This document shows, one piece after another, positions 1-8,046 of a stretch of 64,000 nucleotides of DNA (within the stretch, counting starts at the first letter, position 1; the number at the start of each line of letters is the position of its first letter). Made by a program: the position numbers and the translations under genes. Below the pieces are notes generated by a model, which was not told the DNA's origin, did no database searches, and saw only the letters and a list, made by a program, of their open reading frames with translations. This stretch comes from Pseudoflavonifractor sp. 60 (GTDB taxonomy: Bacteria > Bacillota > Clostridia > Oscillospirales > Oscillospiraceae), in the NCBI RefSeq assembly GCF_009911645.1, contig NZ_QWKI01000001.1, forward strand, positions 62,001 to 126,000. The letters are read 5' to 3'.

Positions 1-456
1 GTTCAGTTGTTTTACCTCCCCCAAACCGCCAGTCAGGTGGACTTGTCCCAATACGACTACGTGGTGGACTGCATCGACACAGTAACCGCGAAATTGGAAC
101 TGGTGACAAGGTGTAACGCCTTACAGGCAAAAATCATCAGCGCCATGGGGACAGGCAACAAATTTGACCCCTCTGCTCTAGTGGTCACCGACATCTCCAA
201 GACTCAGGGCTGTCCTCTGGCCCGCACCATGCGCAAGGAACTGCGCAGGCGGGGAATCAACCACCTGAAAGTGGTCTACTCCACTGAGCTGCCAACTCAT
301 CCTCTGCGGCCCGCTGAATCGGAGACCCCAGAGACTTCCAAGACGCGCCCTGGCTCCACCGCCCGCCGGGATACGCCGGGCTCTACCCCCTTTGTTCCCG
401 CCGCCGCCGGTCTGCTGCTGGCTGCCGAGGTGACCCGAGAAATTGGCTTAGCTTAA
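1..456 (+). CDS. tcdA: tRNA threonylcarbamoyladenosine dehydratase, 3' part only
   Basis: C-terminal ~150 residues of a ThiF/HesA-type E1-like enzyme of the TcdA/YgdL family. Members use ATP to cyclise t6A37 of tRNAs to ct6A. The reading frame is open from the first base, so the N-terminal nucleotide-binding half lies outside the window. Visible family marks are YDYVVDCIDTVTAK, the segment SAMGTGNKFDP, a Cys in GCPLARTMRKELRRRG, and the closing FVPAAAGLLLAAEV. The gene ends just before a strong terminator, so it closes its transcription unit. The alternative is another ThiF-family member; the CPLAR..RKELRR segment favours TcdA. Confidence 0.85.
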   Translation, partial: VQLFYLPQTASQVDLSQYDYVVDCIDTVTAKLELVTRCNALQAKIISAMGTGNKFDPSALVVTDISKTQGCPLARTMRKELRRRGINHLKVVYSTELPTHPLRPAESETPETSKTRPGSTARRDTPGSTPFVPAAAGLLLAAEVTREIGLA

Positions 457-462
457 AAAATG

Positions 463-491
463 ATACCGTGCCTGCTGGCACGGTATTTTTT
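463..491 (+). terminator. Rho-independent terminator of tcdA
   Basis: A 10-bp perfect stem (ATACCGTGCC / GGCACGGTAT) with a TGCT loop is followed by a run of T, seven bases after the tcdA stop codon. Confidence 0.9.
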
Positions 492-536
492 CGCATTTCC
501 AGGAGACACTAGCGTTTTGAGAGGAGAGATATTACA

Positions 537-716
537 ATGAGCCTCATTGCCTGCACTGATCCATGTGTGTATCAAAAGGACGGCTACTGCTCTCTGTCCC
601 GGGCCGCCTCCTCCGGTGAGTTGGGACACTCCGGGTGTGTCAACTTTGTTCCGGTGCGCGGTTCACAGCAAAGCGGCCATAGCTTCCCGGATGTTGGTGA
701 CCCGGATCAGCTCTAG
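537..716 (+). CDS. Small Cys-rich conserved protein, 59 aa
   Basis: ATG start with a GAGGAGAG ribosome binding site 8 nt upstream, placed between the tcdA terminator and the tail of radA. The product starts MSLIACTDPCVYQKDGYC and has four cysteines, including a C-x3-C-x7-C pattern and one more Cys in SGCVNF. The CxYQKDGxC style of short protein recurs in Clostridia, where it is sometimes annotated, doubtfully, as hydroxymyristoyl-ACP dehydratase; that is recollection, not a search. A small metal-binding role is inference. Its last 54 bases lie antisense to the end of radA, so the two genes converge and overlap. Confidence 0.62.
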   Translation: MSLIACTDPCVYQKDGYCSLSRAASSGELGHSGCVNFVPVRGSQQSGHSFPDVGDPDQL

Positions 717-2033
717 CCCATCAGGAACGGTCAGTTTTCCCTGGCTTCTCCTTGGAATCATACACTTTGTAAAGCCTAAACGCTTTACCTCTGCCAGCCT
801 CTGTCCCAGTGCGCTGGCCGCCCGCAGTTCACCGGTGAGACCCACTTCACCGATGGCTGCCAAGTCGTGGGGAACGGGTTTATCACGGAAACTGGAGGCC
901 AGCGCCAAAATAGCAGCTAAATCGGCGGCCGGCTCCTCCAGATACAGTCCGCCAATCACGTTAATGTAGGCGTCGCAGTTCCCCACCATCAGACCGCCCC
1001 GCTTCTCCAGCACCGCCAGCAGCAGCATAGAGCGGCTGTAGTCAAAGCCGTTGCTAACCCGCCGGGGATTTCCCAGACTGGAGGGCACCACCAGCGCCTG
1101 GATTTCCGCCAGTACCGGCCTGGCGCCCTCCATCACACAGGTGACACAGGTCCCCGGCGTTCCAGTGGGGCGTCCGGCCAGCATAGCTTCGGAGGGATTG
1201 GGTACCTCAGTGAGACCGCCATCCTCCATCTCGAAGACGCCGATTTCATTGGTGGCCCCAAACCGGTTCTTGGCCGCCCGGAGAATGCGGTAGGCCATAT
1301 GCCGCTCCCCCTCAAAGTAGAGAACACAGTCCACCATATGCTCCAGCACCTTGGGGCCGGCTATAGACCCCTCCTTATTCACATGGCCAATGACAAAAAC
1401 AGTTATATTTTCCCCTTTGGCAAGTTGCATTAGTGTCAAGGTGCATTCCTTTACTTGGCTTACGCTGCCTGGGGCGGAAGCCACATCCCCGTGATAGAGG
1501 GTCTGAATGGAGTCCACAATGAGTACGTCGGGCTGGAGCTGGTGGACCGCATCTGTCATATTTTCCAGATTGGTCTCCGCCAGCAGATACAGCCCCTCAC
1601 CACGCACCCTCAGCCGCTCTGCCCGCAGCTTGATCTGCCGCTCCGACTCTTCCCCGGATACATACAGAACCTTGGCAAAACGGCACAGATTGTCGCAAAT
1701 TTGCAGCATGAGGGTTGATTTGCCAATACCCGGCGCACCGCCTACCAGCACCAGGGACCCCTTCACTGCGCCGCCGCCCAGTACCCGGTCCAGCTCCCCC
1801 ATACCGGTGGCAAATCGCAGTTCGTCGGTGGTCTCTACCTCCTTCATGGGCTTAGGACGGTTTACCGCAATCCCCAGGGCAGAACCTCCCTTCGCCGGCG
1901 CAGTCCGCTTGGGCGCTTTCTCCGCCGGACGCTCTTCGATGGTGTTCCACGCCCGGCACATGGGACACTGCCCCTGCCACTTGGGAAACTCATTGCCGCA
2001 CTGGGTACAGTAAAACAGAGTTTTCGATTTCAT
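663..2033 (-). CDS. radA: DNA repair protein RadA (Sms)
   Basis: Branch-migration ATPase of homologous recombination. The 456-aa length is normal for the family. In order: an N-terminal C4 zinc finger (Cys 9, 12, 23, 26), a RecA-like ATPase with Walker A GGAPGIGKST (98-107) and Walker B LIVDSIQ (~171-177), the diagnostic KNRFG motif (255-259), and a C-terminal Lon-protease-like domain from about 280. It has its own promoter upstream. The 3' end overlaps a small plus-strand gene. RadA is cytosolic and acts with RecA on recombination intermediates. Confidence 0.97.
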   Translation of the reverse strand: MKSKTLFYCTQCGNEFPKWQGQCPMCRAWNTIEERPAEKAPKRTAPAKGGSALGIAVNRPKPMKEVETTDELRFATGMGELDRVLGGGAVKGSLVLVGGAPGIGKSTLMLQICDNLCRFAKVLYVSGEESERQIKLRAERLRVRGEGLYLLAETNLENMTDAVHQLQPDVLIVDSIQTLYHGDVASAPGSVSQVKECTLTLMQLAKGENITVFVIGHVNKEGSIAGPKVLEHMVDCVLYFEGERHMAYRILRAAKNRFGATNEIGVFEMEDGGLTEVPNPSEAMLAGRPTGTPGTCVTCVMEGARPVLAEIQALVVPSSLGNPRRVSNGFDYSRSMLLLAVLEKRGGLMVGNCDAYINVIGGLYLEEPAADLAAILALASSFRDKPVPHDLAAIGEVGLTGELRAASALGQRLAEVKRLGFTKCMIPRRSQGKLTVPDGLELIRVTNIREAMAALL

Positions 2034-2072
2034 CTTTTTTCCTCTATCTTATGTAATTTGGTTCTCCTGCAT

Positions 2073-2101
2073 ATTGTACCAGCACTGACGAAAAATGTAA
2101 A
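2073..2101 (-). promoter_or_regulatory. Sigma-A-type promoter of radA
   Basis: On the minus strand, TTTACA, a 17-bp spacer and TACAAT lie about 40 bp before the radA start codon, between radA and the preceding amidase gene. Confidence 0.6.
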
Positions 2102-2104
2102 GAA

Positions 2105-2815
2105 CTAGCTTGCAGTTTCCCCCGCAGTCAGCCAGGCGGCGGCAATGACGGCGGCCAATTGACGCTGATAGCTGTCGTCCCGCAGAAGGGCCTCCTCCTC
2201 TGGATTGGTGAGAAATCCGCACTCAATGAGGATAGCCGGACAGGTAACATGGTTCATAATGTAGACTGTATCCGGGATTTGTTTGACCGCCCTCTCGTTA
2301 TCTTGCTGGAGGGCGGCTTTAATGCTGCTCTGAACATGCTCCGCCAGTTCCCTGGAGTGCTCAGTGGGGGCGTAAAAGACATGAGCGCCGTGGTATTTGC
2401 CGCTGGGATAGGTGTTCTGGTGGATGCTCAGCAGGGTGCCTCCCTCAACCCCCTCCACAGCCGCCACACGATTTTTCAGGTCGGACCGCTTCTTCTCCCG
2501 GAGGGTCTCCGCGCTGCTGTCGTGAAGGGAGATATCCTCCTCCCGGAGCAGGATGGGGTCCACTCCATACAGCCCCAGCACATCCCGCAGCTTCAGTACA
2601 ATGGCCAGGTTGATCTGGCTCTCTGGTGTGCCGGTGAGGGAAACTGCGCCTCCGTCCTCTCCCCCGTGGCCCGCGTCCAGCACCAGCGGTCTGGTCTGCC
2701 GGACCGCCGCCGGTTCCATGGCCGTCTCCATCAGATGGTTCAGCCTGCCCAAAGCCAGAGCCAGCAAAATCATCGTTCCCAGCAGCGCCCCGGCAAGCAG
2801 GACTCCTTTTTTCAT
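2105..2815 (-). CDS. cwlD: N-acetylmuramoyl-L-alanine amidase, CwlD-like
   Basis: Zinc amidase (Amidase_3 fold) cutting the amide bond between muramic acid and L-Ala. In spore formers CwlD helps make muramic-delta-lactam in the spore cortex, which germination enzymes need. Seen: an N-terminal membrane anchor or signal (hydrophobic residues 4-23), VLDAGHGGEDGG with zinc ligand His50, Glu65, His132 in SIHQN and catalytic Glu198 in LIECGFLTNPEEE. The 236-aa length fits CwlD and excludes longer multi-domain amidases. Start ATG follows AAGGAGGTGG. It lies back to back with the cotJ spore coat operon, which supports a sporulation role; vegetative amidase is the alternative. Confidence 0.82.
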   Translation of the reverse strand: MKKGVLLAGALLGTMILLALALGRLNHLMETAMEPAAVRQTRPLVLDAGHGGEDGGAVSLTGTPESQINLAIVLKLRDVLGLYGVDPILLREEDISLHDSSAETLREKKRSDLKNRVAAVEGVEGGTLLSIHQNTYPSGKYHGAHVFYAPTEHSRELAEHVQSSIKAALQQDNERAVKQIPDTVYIMNHVTCPAILIECGFLTNPEEEALLRDDSYQRQLAAVIAAAWLTAGETAS

Positions 2816-2961
2816 ATGACCACCTCCTCCTTATCCTATGGAGGCGGCGGATTTGGTATGCGTGTACCCATTGGGCGGCAGGCTCATAGAATGGACTGAG
2901 GGGGACTCTGTGCGCTCCCCGCGCCCGTCCTCCTTTTATTGAATGAAGGAGGGAATTTCCC
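2816..2961. promoter_or_regulatory. Divergent cwlD / cotJ promoter region
   Basis: 146-bp spacer between two divergent sporulation genes. On the plus strand CATAGAAT (2885-2892) matches the sigma-E -10 consensus CATACANT at seven of eight places, but no convincing -35 is seen. On the minus strand CATACCAA is a weaker match. Known cotJ genes are sigma-E dependent, so mother-cell promoters are expected here; these assignments are tentative. Confidence 0.3.
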
Positions 2962-3495
2962 TTGTTGATTGAAGGTAACGGCTCCCGACCCGTGAGCGGA
3001 ACTCTGAACGGAACCGCAAACGGGACTATGAACGGGACCAATAATGGGTCACAAACTACACAGGCCAGCTGTCCAGACGCCAACGGTACGCTTCCGTGCT
3101 GTGCGGGCCTGGCGGTGCCCTATGTGCCCTTCCAGCAGAACAACCCCCAAAAATATTCCCAGTCCGAGGCGCTGAGCAACGGAACCCTCTTCCCCGGGTT
3201 GAATCTGCCCTTCCGCCTGGCTGTGGATGGCTCCACCCTGCCCTCCACCCCACTGGCTGAGCTCCAGGCTTTGGAGTTTGTGGTGCTGGAGCTGAACCTC
3301 TACCTGGACACCCACAAGGATGATACCGAGGCGTTCCGTCTGTTCCAGCAGTTTTCCGCCATGGAAAAAGCGGCCAGAGCAGCCTATGAGGCAAAATACG
3401 GTCCCATAACTCAGCAGACCGCCGCCACTGGCGACAGCTATCAGTGGCTGTCCGACCCATGGCCCTGGAATTACGGGCAGAATGAGGTGAATTAG
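2962..3495 (+). CDS. Fused spore coat proteins CotJA-CotJB
   Basis: A single 177-aa frame carries two proteins that are separate genes in Bacillus. Residues 1-48 are a low-complexity head with NGT/NGS repeats. Residues 50-85 match CotJA (AVPYVPFQQ ... NGTLFPGLNLPF). A short STLPSTP linker follows. Residues 98-173 match CotJB (LQALEFVVLELNLYLDTH ... WPWNYG). No internal ribosome binding site or stop separates the parts. The start is TTG, 8 nt after AAGGAGGG; a second TTG follows at once. The next gene, cotJC, starts 1 nt after the stop, so the products probably assemble together in the inner coat. Confidence 0.85.
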   Translation: MLIEGNGSRPVSGTLNGTANGTMNGTNNGSQTTQASCPDANGTLPCCAGLAVPYVPFQQNNPQKYSQSEALSNGTLFPGLNLPFRLAVDGSTLPSTPLAELQALEFVVLELNLYLDTHKDDTEAFRLFQQFSAMEKAARAAYEAKYGPITQQTAATGDSYQWLSDPWPWNYGQNEVN

Positions 3496-3496
3496 A

Positions 3497-4126
3497 ATGT
3501 TTCATTATGAAAAAAAACTGCAATTCCCGGTGAAAATTACCACCCCAAACCCAAAGCTGGCCGCCTTTATCATTAGCCAGTACGGTGGACCTGACGGCGA
3601 GCTGGGGGCCTCCATGCGCTACCTCTCCCAGCGTTACTCTATGCCCTTTGCCGAGGCCAAGGGATTGCTTACCGACATCGGTACAGAAGAACTGGGCCAT
3701 ATGGAAATGGTGGCCGCCATTGTCCATCAGCTGACCCGGGACCTCTCCGATGAGGAAGTCCGTGCCAACCCCACCTTCGCCCCCTACTTTGTGGACCACA
3801 CCACCGGTGTCTACCCCACCGCAGCCTCCGGCTTCCCCTGGACCGCTGCCTCTATTCAGTCTACCGGCGATGTCATCGCTGATTTGACTGAGGACTTGGC
3901 GGCAGAACAGAAAGCTCGACTTACCTATGACAATATTTTGCGGCTGTCCGATGACCCAGATGTAAACAATGTGATCCGTTTCCTGCGTGAGCGGGAGATT
4001 GTTCACTTCCAGCGCTTTGGCGAATGTATCCGCCTGTGCAAGGAGAAGATGGACGCCCCCAACATTTATCTTTCCAATCCGGCCTTTGACAAGACTCAGC
4101 CCGCCAACACCAGATCCCGGGGCTGA
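3497..4126 (+). CDS. cotJC: Spore coat protein CotJC, manganese-catalase family
   Basis: 209-aa ferritin-like protein of the Mn-catalase superfamily that sits in the spore coat. Metal-ligand motifs are present: ELGASMRY (Glu35), the EELGH pair (Glu65, His68), a Glu in LAAEQKAR and REREIVHFQRF. A dinuclear Mn site and catalase-like activity are therefore possible; whether this member is active is unknown. GAGGTGA precedes the ATG and overlaps the end of the fused cotJA-cotJB gene, indicating translational coupling. The gene ends the cotJ operon. Confidence 0.93.
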   Translation: MFHYEKKLQFPVKITTPNPKLAAFIISQYGGPDGELGASMRYLSQRYSMPFAEAKGLLTDIGTEELGHMEMVAAIVHQLTRDLSDEEVRANPTFAPYFVDHTTGVYPTAASGFPWTAASIQSTGDVIADLTEDLAAEQKARLTYDNILRLSDDPDVNNVIRFLREREIVHFQRFGECIRLCKEKMDAPNIYLSNPAFDKTQPANTRSRG

Positions 4127-4154
4127 ACACAAAAAGGAACTGCAAAAACAAGCT

Positions 4155-4182
4155 CAGGGCCGCTCCAATGAGAGCGGCCCTG
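4155..4182 (+). terminator. Hairpin downstream of cotJC
   Basis: 11-bp perfect stem (CAGGGCCGCTC / GAGCGGCCCTG) with a 6-nt loop, 28 bp after the cotJC stop. No T-run follows, so it may stabilise the mRNA or work with the next hairpin. Confidence 0.5.
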
Positions 4183-4199
4183 GGTTGATGCAGTTCATC

Positions 4200-4246
4200 C
4201 AAAAAATATGGGGCGATCTCTTTTGGAGGCTGCCCCATATATTTTC
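4200..4246. terminator. Bidirectional terminator between cotJC and livF
   Basis: Inverted repeat ATATGGGGC / GCCCCATAT with an A-run on the left and T-rich sequence on the right, between convergent genes. It can stop the cotJ transcript and the liv operon transcript. Confidence 0.7.
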
Positions 4247-4263
4247 TGTGGGCTTTCCCCCAC

Positions 4264-4977
4264 TCATTTTTTGTGCTTGCCCAGATAGGCCTCTTTGACC
4301 TTCTCGTCAGCCAGCAGCTCTGCGCCGGTCCCGGACAGCGTGATATTCCCTGTTTCCAGCACGTAAGCCAAGTCTGCAATCTTCAGCGCCATATTGGCGT
4401 TCTGCTCAATCAAAAGAATGGTGACCCCCTGCTTGTTGATTTCTCTTATGATGGAAAAGATATCCTGAACCACCAGGGGAGCCAGTCCCAGAGAAGGCTC
4501 ATCCAGCATCATCAGCTTAGGACGGGACATAAGAGCCCGTCCCACCGCCAGCATCTGCTGTTCTCCGCCGGACAGAGTGCCCGCCAGCTGCCAGCTGCGT
4601 TCCTCCAGCCGTGGAAAGAGGGAGTATACCCACTGAATATCCTTTTCGATCTCCCCCTTATCCTTGCGGAGATAGGCGCCGATTTTTAAATTCTCCAGCA
4701 CCGACATATCAGGAAATACCCGCCGTCCCTCCGGACTCATGGCAATGCCAGCACTGATGATTCGGTCGATGGGTTTGCCCAGCAGCTCCTCTCCATTCCA
4801 TTGGATGGAGCCCGACTGAGCTTTCACCAGGCCGGTGATGGTGCGCAGCGTGGTAGATTTGCCCGCCCCGTTGGCGCCAATCAGGGTTACAATCTTGCCG
4901 TCGGGGACCTCCAGAGAGATGCCCCGCAGGGCCTGAATGCCGCCGTAGGCCACATGGAGATTTTCAATTTTAAGCAT
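4264..4977 (-). CDS. livF: Branched-chain amino acid ABC transporter ATPase LivF
   Basis: Second ATPase of the LIV-I type importer, 237 aa. Walker A GANGAGKST, Q-loop, signature LSGGEQQ and Walker B LMMLDEPSLGL are intact, as is the switch His region (LLIEQN, the usual LivF variant). Start chosen at the ATG of MLKIENLHVAYGG, which overlaps the livG stop by 8 nt; an upstream in-frame start would add nine residues of non-family sequence. It is the last gene of the liv operon and acts at the inner face of the membrane with LivG, M and H. Confidence 0.95.
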   Translation of the reverse strand: MLKIENLHVAYGGIQALRGISLEVPDGKIVTLIGANGAGKSTTLRTITGLVKAQSGSIQWNGEELLGKPIDRIISAGIAMSPEGRRVFPDMSVLENLKIGAYLRKDKGEIEKDIQWVYSLFPRLEERSWQLAGTLSGGEQQMLAVGRALMSRPKLMMLDEPSLGLAPLVVQDIFSIIREINKQGVTILLIEQNANMALKIADLAYVLETGNITLSGTGAELLADEKVKEAYLGKHKK

Positions 4978-5812
4978 CTTCTGCAACCCCCAAATAGGCG
5001 TCAATGACGCGCTGATTATTCTGAATTTCCTCCGGTGTACCTTTGGCGATCAGCTTGCCGAAGTCCAGCACATAGATACGGTCGGAAATGTCCATCACCA
5101 AGTCCATGTGGTGCTCAATGAGGAATACGGTCAGGTGGAAGCTGTCCCGAATTTCCCCGATGAAGGCGGTCAGCTCGTTGGTCTCCTGGGGGTTCATGCC
5201 GGCGGCGGGCTCGTCCAGCAGCAGCAGCTTGGGGTCGGTGGCCAGGGCCCGGGCGATCTCTAGCCGGCGCTGCTTGCCGTAGGGCAGCGAGGTGGCCAGC
5301 TCGTCCTTCACGTCGTACAGCCCCACCGTCTCCAAAAGCTCCGCAACCCGCTCCCGCTGCTCCTGCTCCTCCTTGTGGTTCATGCGGAGGGATGCGGCCA
5401 AAAAATTGGTATGGGTACGGCAGTGCATGGCGATAAGCACATTTTCGAACACCGACTGGCTCTTCCACAGCCGGATATTCTGGAAGGTGCGGGCCATCCC
5501 CATCTGCGTAATCTTGTCAGGAGTGGGGGCCAGCACCTGGGTGTACTCCCCTCCGTGCTCCCCTTTGTAGAGCTTCTTCATTCTGCCCTGGGGGTGGTTC
5601 TCCACAATCTTCTTCCCCTGAAACCACACCGCCCCGTTGGTGGGCTGGTATACGCCGGTGACCACATTGAAGGCGGTGGTCTTGCCCGCGCCGTTGGGGC
5701 CGATAAGGGCCACAATCTCCCCCTCGTTGATCTCAAGGTTCAGATTGTCCACGGCCACCACACCGCCAAACTGCATAGTGGCGTTTTCCACCTTTAAAAT
5801 GTTCTCGCTCAT
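4970..5812 (-). CDS. livG: Branched-chain amino acid ABC transporter ATPase LivG
   Basis: First ATPase of the importer, 280 aa. GPNGAGKTT (Walker A), the LivG-type signature LPYGKQRRLEIARAL, LLLDEPAAGMN (Walker B) and switch region FLIEHHMDLVM are all visible. There is an extra basic stretch (about residues 72-95, HPQGRMKKLYKGEHGG) between the two catalytic halves that is common in LivG. The ATG overlaps the livM stop by 4 nt, and its own stop overlaps livF. Confidence 0.96.
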   Translation of the reverse strand: MSENILKVENATMQFGGVVAVDNLNLEINEGEIVALIGPNGAGKTTAFNVVTGVYQPTNGAVWFQGKKIVENHPQGRMKKLYKGEHGGEYTQVLAPTPDKITQMGMARTFQNIRLWKSQSVFENVLIAMHCRTHTNFLAASLRMNHKEEQEQRERVAELLETVGLYDVKDELATSLPYGKQRRLEIARALATDPKLLLLDEPAAGMNPQETNELTAFIGEIRDSFHLTVFLIEHHMDLVMDISDRIYVLDFGKLIAKGTPEEIQNNQRVIDAYLGVAEDA

Positions 5813-7011
5813 TTGGCTGCCTCCTTCCTGGTACGCCTTTTCAGCAGGTCGGGCAGCTCCTTGTCGCCCATAATGCCCTTACGGAAGAAGAGCACGATAA
5901 TCATAATGATAATGGAGAATACCACCATCCGGAAGCCGGCCCGCAGGAAGGGCAGCTTGACTCCGCCAATGACGGTCTCACTGTCCAGAAAGCGCAGCCA
6001 CCATTCGGAACAGGCCACATAGAGGAAGGTGGCCAGGACGCTGCCGGAGATGGAGCCGATGCCGCCGATGACCACAATCAGCAAAATCTCATAGGTCATA
6101 GTGGTGGTGTACACCTTGGCCTGGGCGTTGGTGACAAACATGGCGAACATGGCCCCGCTGACCCCGGCGAAGAAGGCGGAGGTGCAGAAGGAGAGCATTT
6201 TGTGCTTGGCCAGATTGATGCCCATGGCCTCGGCGGCGGTCTCATCCTCCCGAATCGCCTTGAAGGCCCGGCCATAGGTGGAGTTGATCAGCAGGCAGAT
6301 CATGGCGATACAGATGGTCGAGATCAGGAACGGGAAGAAGGTGGCCAGCCGCAGAACCACCTTGCCGCTGGCGTCGGTGATGTTGAAGCTGGAAAAGGTG
6401 GGAAAGCTCTTTATCATGTTCGCGCCGTTGGTGACGGGGCCCAGAGCCTGCCACTGGAACACGGCCTTAATGATCTCTGCGAAGCCCAGGGTTGCAATGG
6501 CCAGGTAGTCGCTCTTCAGGCGGAGAACCGGCAAGCCAATGAAATAGGCAAACATGGCGGCCACACAACCGGCCAGTATCATGGCAATCATTACGCCCAG
6601 CCCCATGCTGACCGCTCCCCCGACCCCCTCGGTGCCGAAGATGGAGCCAAACATATCCTGGAAGGAGAAGTTGACAGCGGAGCCGCCGTAGAGGTAGTAC
6701 ACTGCCGCCCGGTCAGCCACAGGAACGGACAGGATGGCGTAGGTATAGGCGCCCAGCAGCATGAAGCCCGCCTGCCCCAGGGAAAACAGGCCGGTAAAGC
6801 CGTTAAGCAGGTTCATGGACACTGCCGCCAGTGAGTAGACCGCCCCCTTCTTCAGCACGGCAAAGAGCTGGCTGGTGGGCTTCAGCACATTGGGCACGCT
6901 GTCCTGAGGAAGCATCACGCAGATATTTTCCAGCAGGATGATGCCGCACAACATGACCACGCAGGCCAGCAGGGCCATATATGCGCCCTTTTTATTCTTC
7001 TGTTGTACCAT
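5809..7011 (-). CDS. livM: Branched-chain amino acid ABC transporter permease LivM
   Basis: Polytopic membrane permease of 400 aa with eight to ten hydrophobic spans. Typical LivM sequence is visible: NLLNGFTGLFSLGQAGFMLLGAYTYA near residues 65-90 and the cytoplasmic coupling helix AFKAIREDETAAEAMGIN near 275. A ~45-residue periplasmic insertion after VPVADRAAVYYLYGG is longer than in E. coli. It overlaps livG by 4 nt. Confidence 0.95.
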   Translation of the reverse strand: MVQQKNKKGAYMALLACVVMLCGIILLENICVMLPQDSVPNVLKPTSQLFAVLKKGAVYSLAAVSMNLLNGFTGLFSLGQAGFMLLGAYTYAILSVPVADRAAVYYLYGGSAVNFSFQDMFGSIFGTEGVGGAVSMGLGVMIAMILAGCVAAMFAYFIGLPVLRLKSDYLAIATLGFAEIIKAVFQWQALGPVTNGANMIKSFPTFSSFNITDASGKVVLRLATFFPFLISTICIAMICLLINSTYGRAFKAIREDETAAEAMGINLAKHKMLSFCTSAFFAGVSGAMFAMFVTNAQAKVYTTTMTYEILLIVVIGGIGSISGSVLATFLYVACSEWWLRFLDSETVIGGVKLPFLRAGFRMVVFSIIIMIIVLFFRKGIMGDKELPDLLKRRTRKEAAK

Positions 7012-7026
7012 AAAAACGCCCCTCCC

Positions 7027-7902
7027 TTACACTTTGTCGGTGACTTTTTCACCGAAGAGTCCGGTGGGTTTCAGCACCAGAATGAGAATCAGCAGCGCAA
7101 AGGTACCGGCGTCGGAGAAAACGGTAAACTCTGTGCTTTTGATGACATTTTCACAGATGCCAATGATGAAAGCGCCCACCACCGCCCCAGGGATGGAGCC
7201 AATACCGCCCACCACTGCCGCCACAAAGGCCCGCAGTCCGGGCAGTGCGCCGGCGGTGGGGGTGATGGCCTGGAAGTTGGTGAAGTAGAGCATGGAGCCC
7301 ACTGCCGCCAGGGCGGAGCCGATGATAAAGGTAATGGAGATGATGGTATTGATGCGGATACCCATAAGCTGAGCGGTTTCAAAGTCCTTGGCCACAGCCC
7401 GCATAGCCATTCCTGTCTTGGTGTGGTTAATCAGCTGGGTCAGGGCAACCACCAAAAGCAGCACCAGGAACGGTGTGAGAATGGTAACCCACTTGGTAGA
7501 GGTACCGGCGATTTTCACCGTATCCGACAGGAAGGGAATCACCGGGTAGGTCATAGGCTGTCCGCCGGTGATATAGGTGGCGGTATTTTGGATTAAATAG
7601 CTGACACCGATGGCGGAGATCATTACCGACATTCTGGGGGCGGAGCGCAGAGGCTTGTAGGCGGCGCGTTCGATACAGAAGCCCAGCAGCACAGTGAACA
7701 CCAGCACCAGGGGCATGGACAGGTAGAGGGGCATACTGGCGGTCAGGTAGATGCCCAGCAGACCCGCCACCATAAACACATCGCCGTGGGCGAAGTTAAT
7801 CAGCCGCAGGATACCGTACACCATGGTATAGCCGATGGCGATCAGCGCATACTGCCCGCCCACGGAGATTCCGGAGATCAACACGGAAATGGCAAATTCC
7901 AA
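7027..7902 (-). CDS. livH: Branched-chain amino acid ABC transporter permease LivH
   Basis: Second permease, 292 aa, mostly hydrophobic. LINFAHGDVFMVAGLLG and GGIGSIPGAVVGAFIIG are LivH-type motifs, and AMRAVAKDFETAQLMGI is the ATPase coupling helix. I chose TTG as start (LEFAISVLISG) because GGGAGG lies 8 nt upstream; longer versions run into the intercistronic hairpin and lack family similarity. It lies 15 nt before livM and is separated from the binding-protein gene by two hairpins. Confidence 0.93.
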   Translation of the reverse strand: MEFAISVLISGISVGGQYALIAIGYTMVYGILRLINFAHGDVFMVAGLLGIYLTASMPLYLSMPLVLVFTVLLGFCIERAAYKPLRSAPRMSVMISAIGVSYLIQNTATYITGGQPMTYPVIPFLSDTVKIAGTSTKWVTILTPFLVLLLVVALTQLINHTKTGMAMRAVAKDFETAQLMGIRINTIISITFIIGSALAAVGSMLYFTNFQAITPTAGALPGLRAFVAAVVGGIGSIPGAVVGAFIIGICENVIKSTEFTVFSDAGTFALLILILVLKPTGLFGEKVTDKV

Positions 7903-7939
7903 AGCGGGGTCCTCCCTTGCATAGTTTTTTAAACAAATT

Positions 7940-7985
7940 GGGCTGTCTTGAAAAGGGCCGGGTGCGACCCCTTTCAAGGCAGCCC
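7940..7985 (-). terminator. Leaky terminator or attenuator between livK and livH
   Basis: 18-bp imperfect stem (GGGCTGTCTTGAAAAGGG against CCCCTTTCAAGGCAGCCC), followed on the minus strand by T-rich sequence and then the livH ribosome binding site. Such a partial terminator would leave more mRNA for the binding protein than for the membrane parts. Confidence 0.55.
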
Positions 7986-7992
7986 ATCCGGT

Positions 7993-8027
7993 TTTCCCCG
8001 GCGGAGTACAATGCTCCGCCGGGGAAA
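7993..8027 (-). other. Stable intercistronic hairpin downstream of livK
   Basis: 14-bp perfect stem (TTTCCCCGGCGGAG / CTCCGCCGGGGAAA) with a 7-nt loop, 19 bp after the livK stop. No T-run follows. A 3' stabiliser of the livK mRNA is the likeliest role. Confidence 0.6.
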
Positions 8028-8046
8028 TATGGGGGTGATTGTTTGC

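Noticed and set aside
2990-3050. Short AACGGNAC repeats in the cotJ head as a CRISPR or VNTR
   Set aside because: Degenerate 9-12 bp units inside a coding frame giving NGT residues; not a CRISPR.
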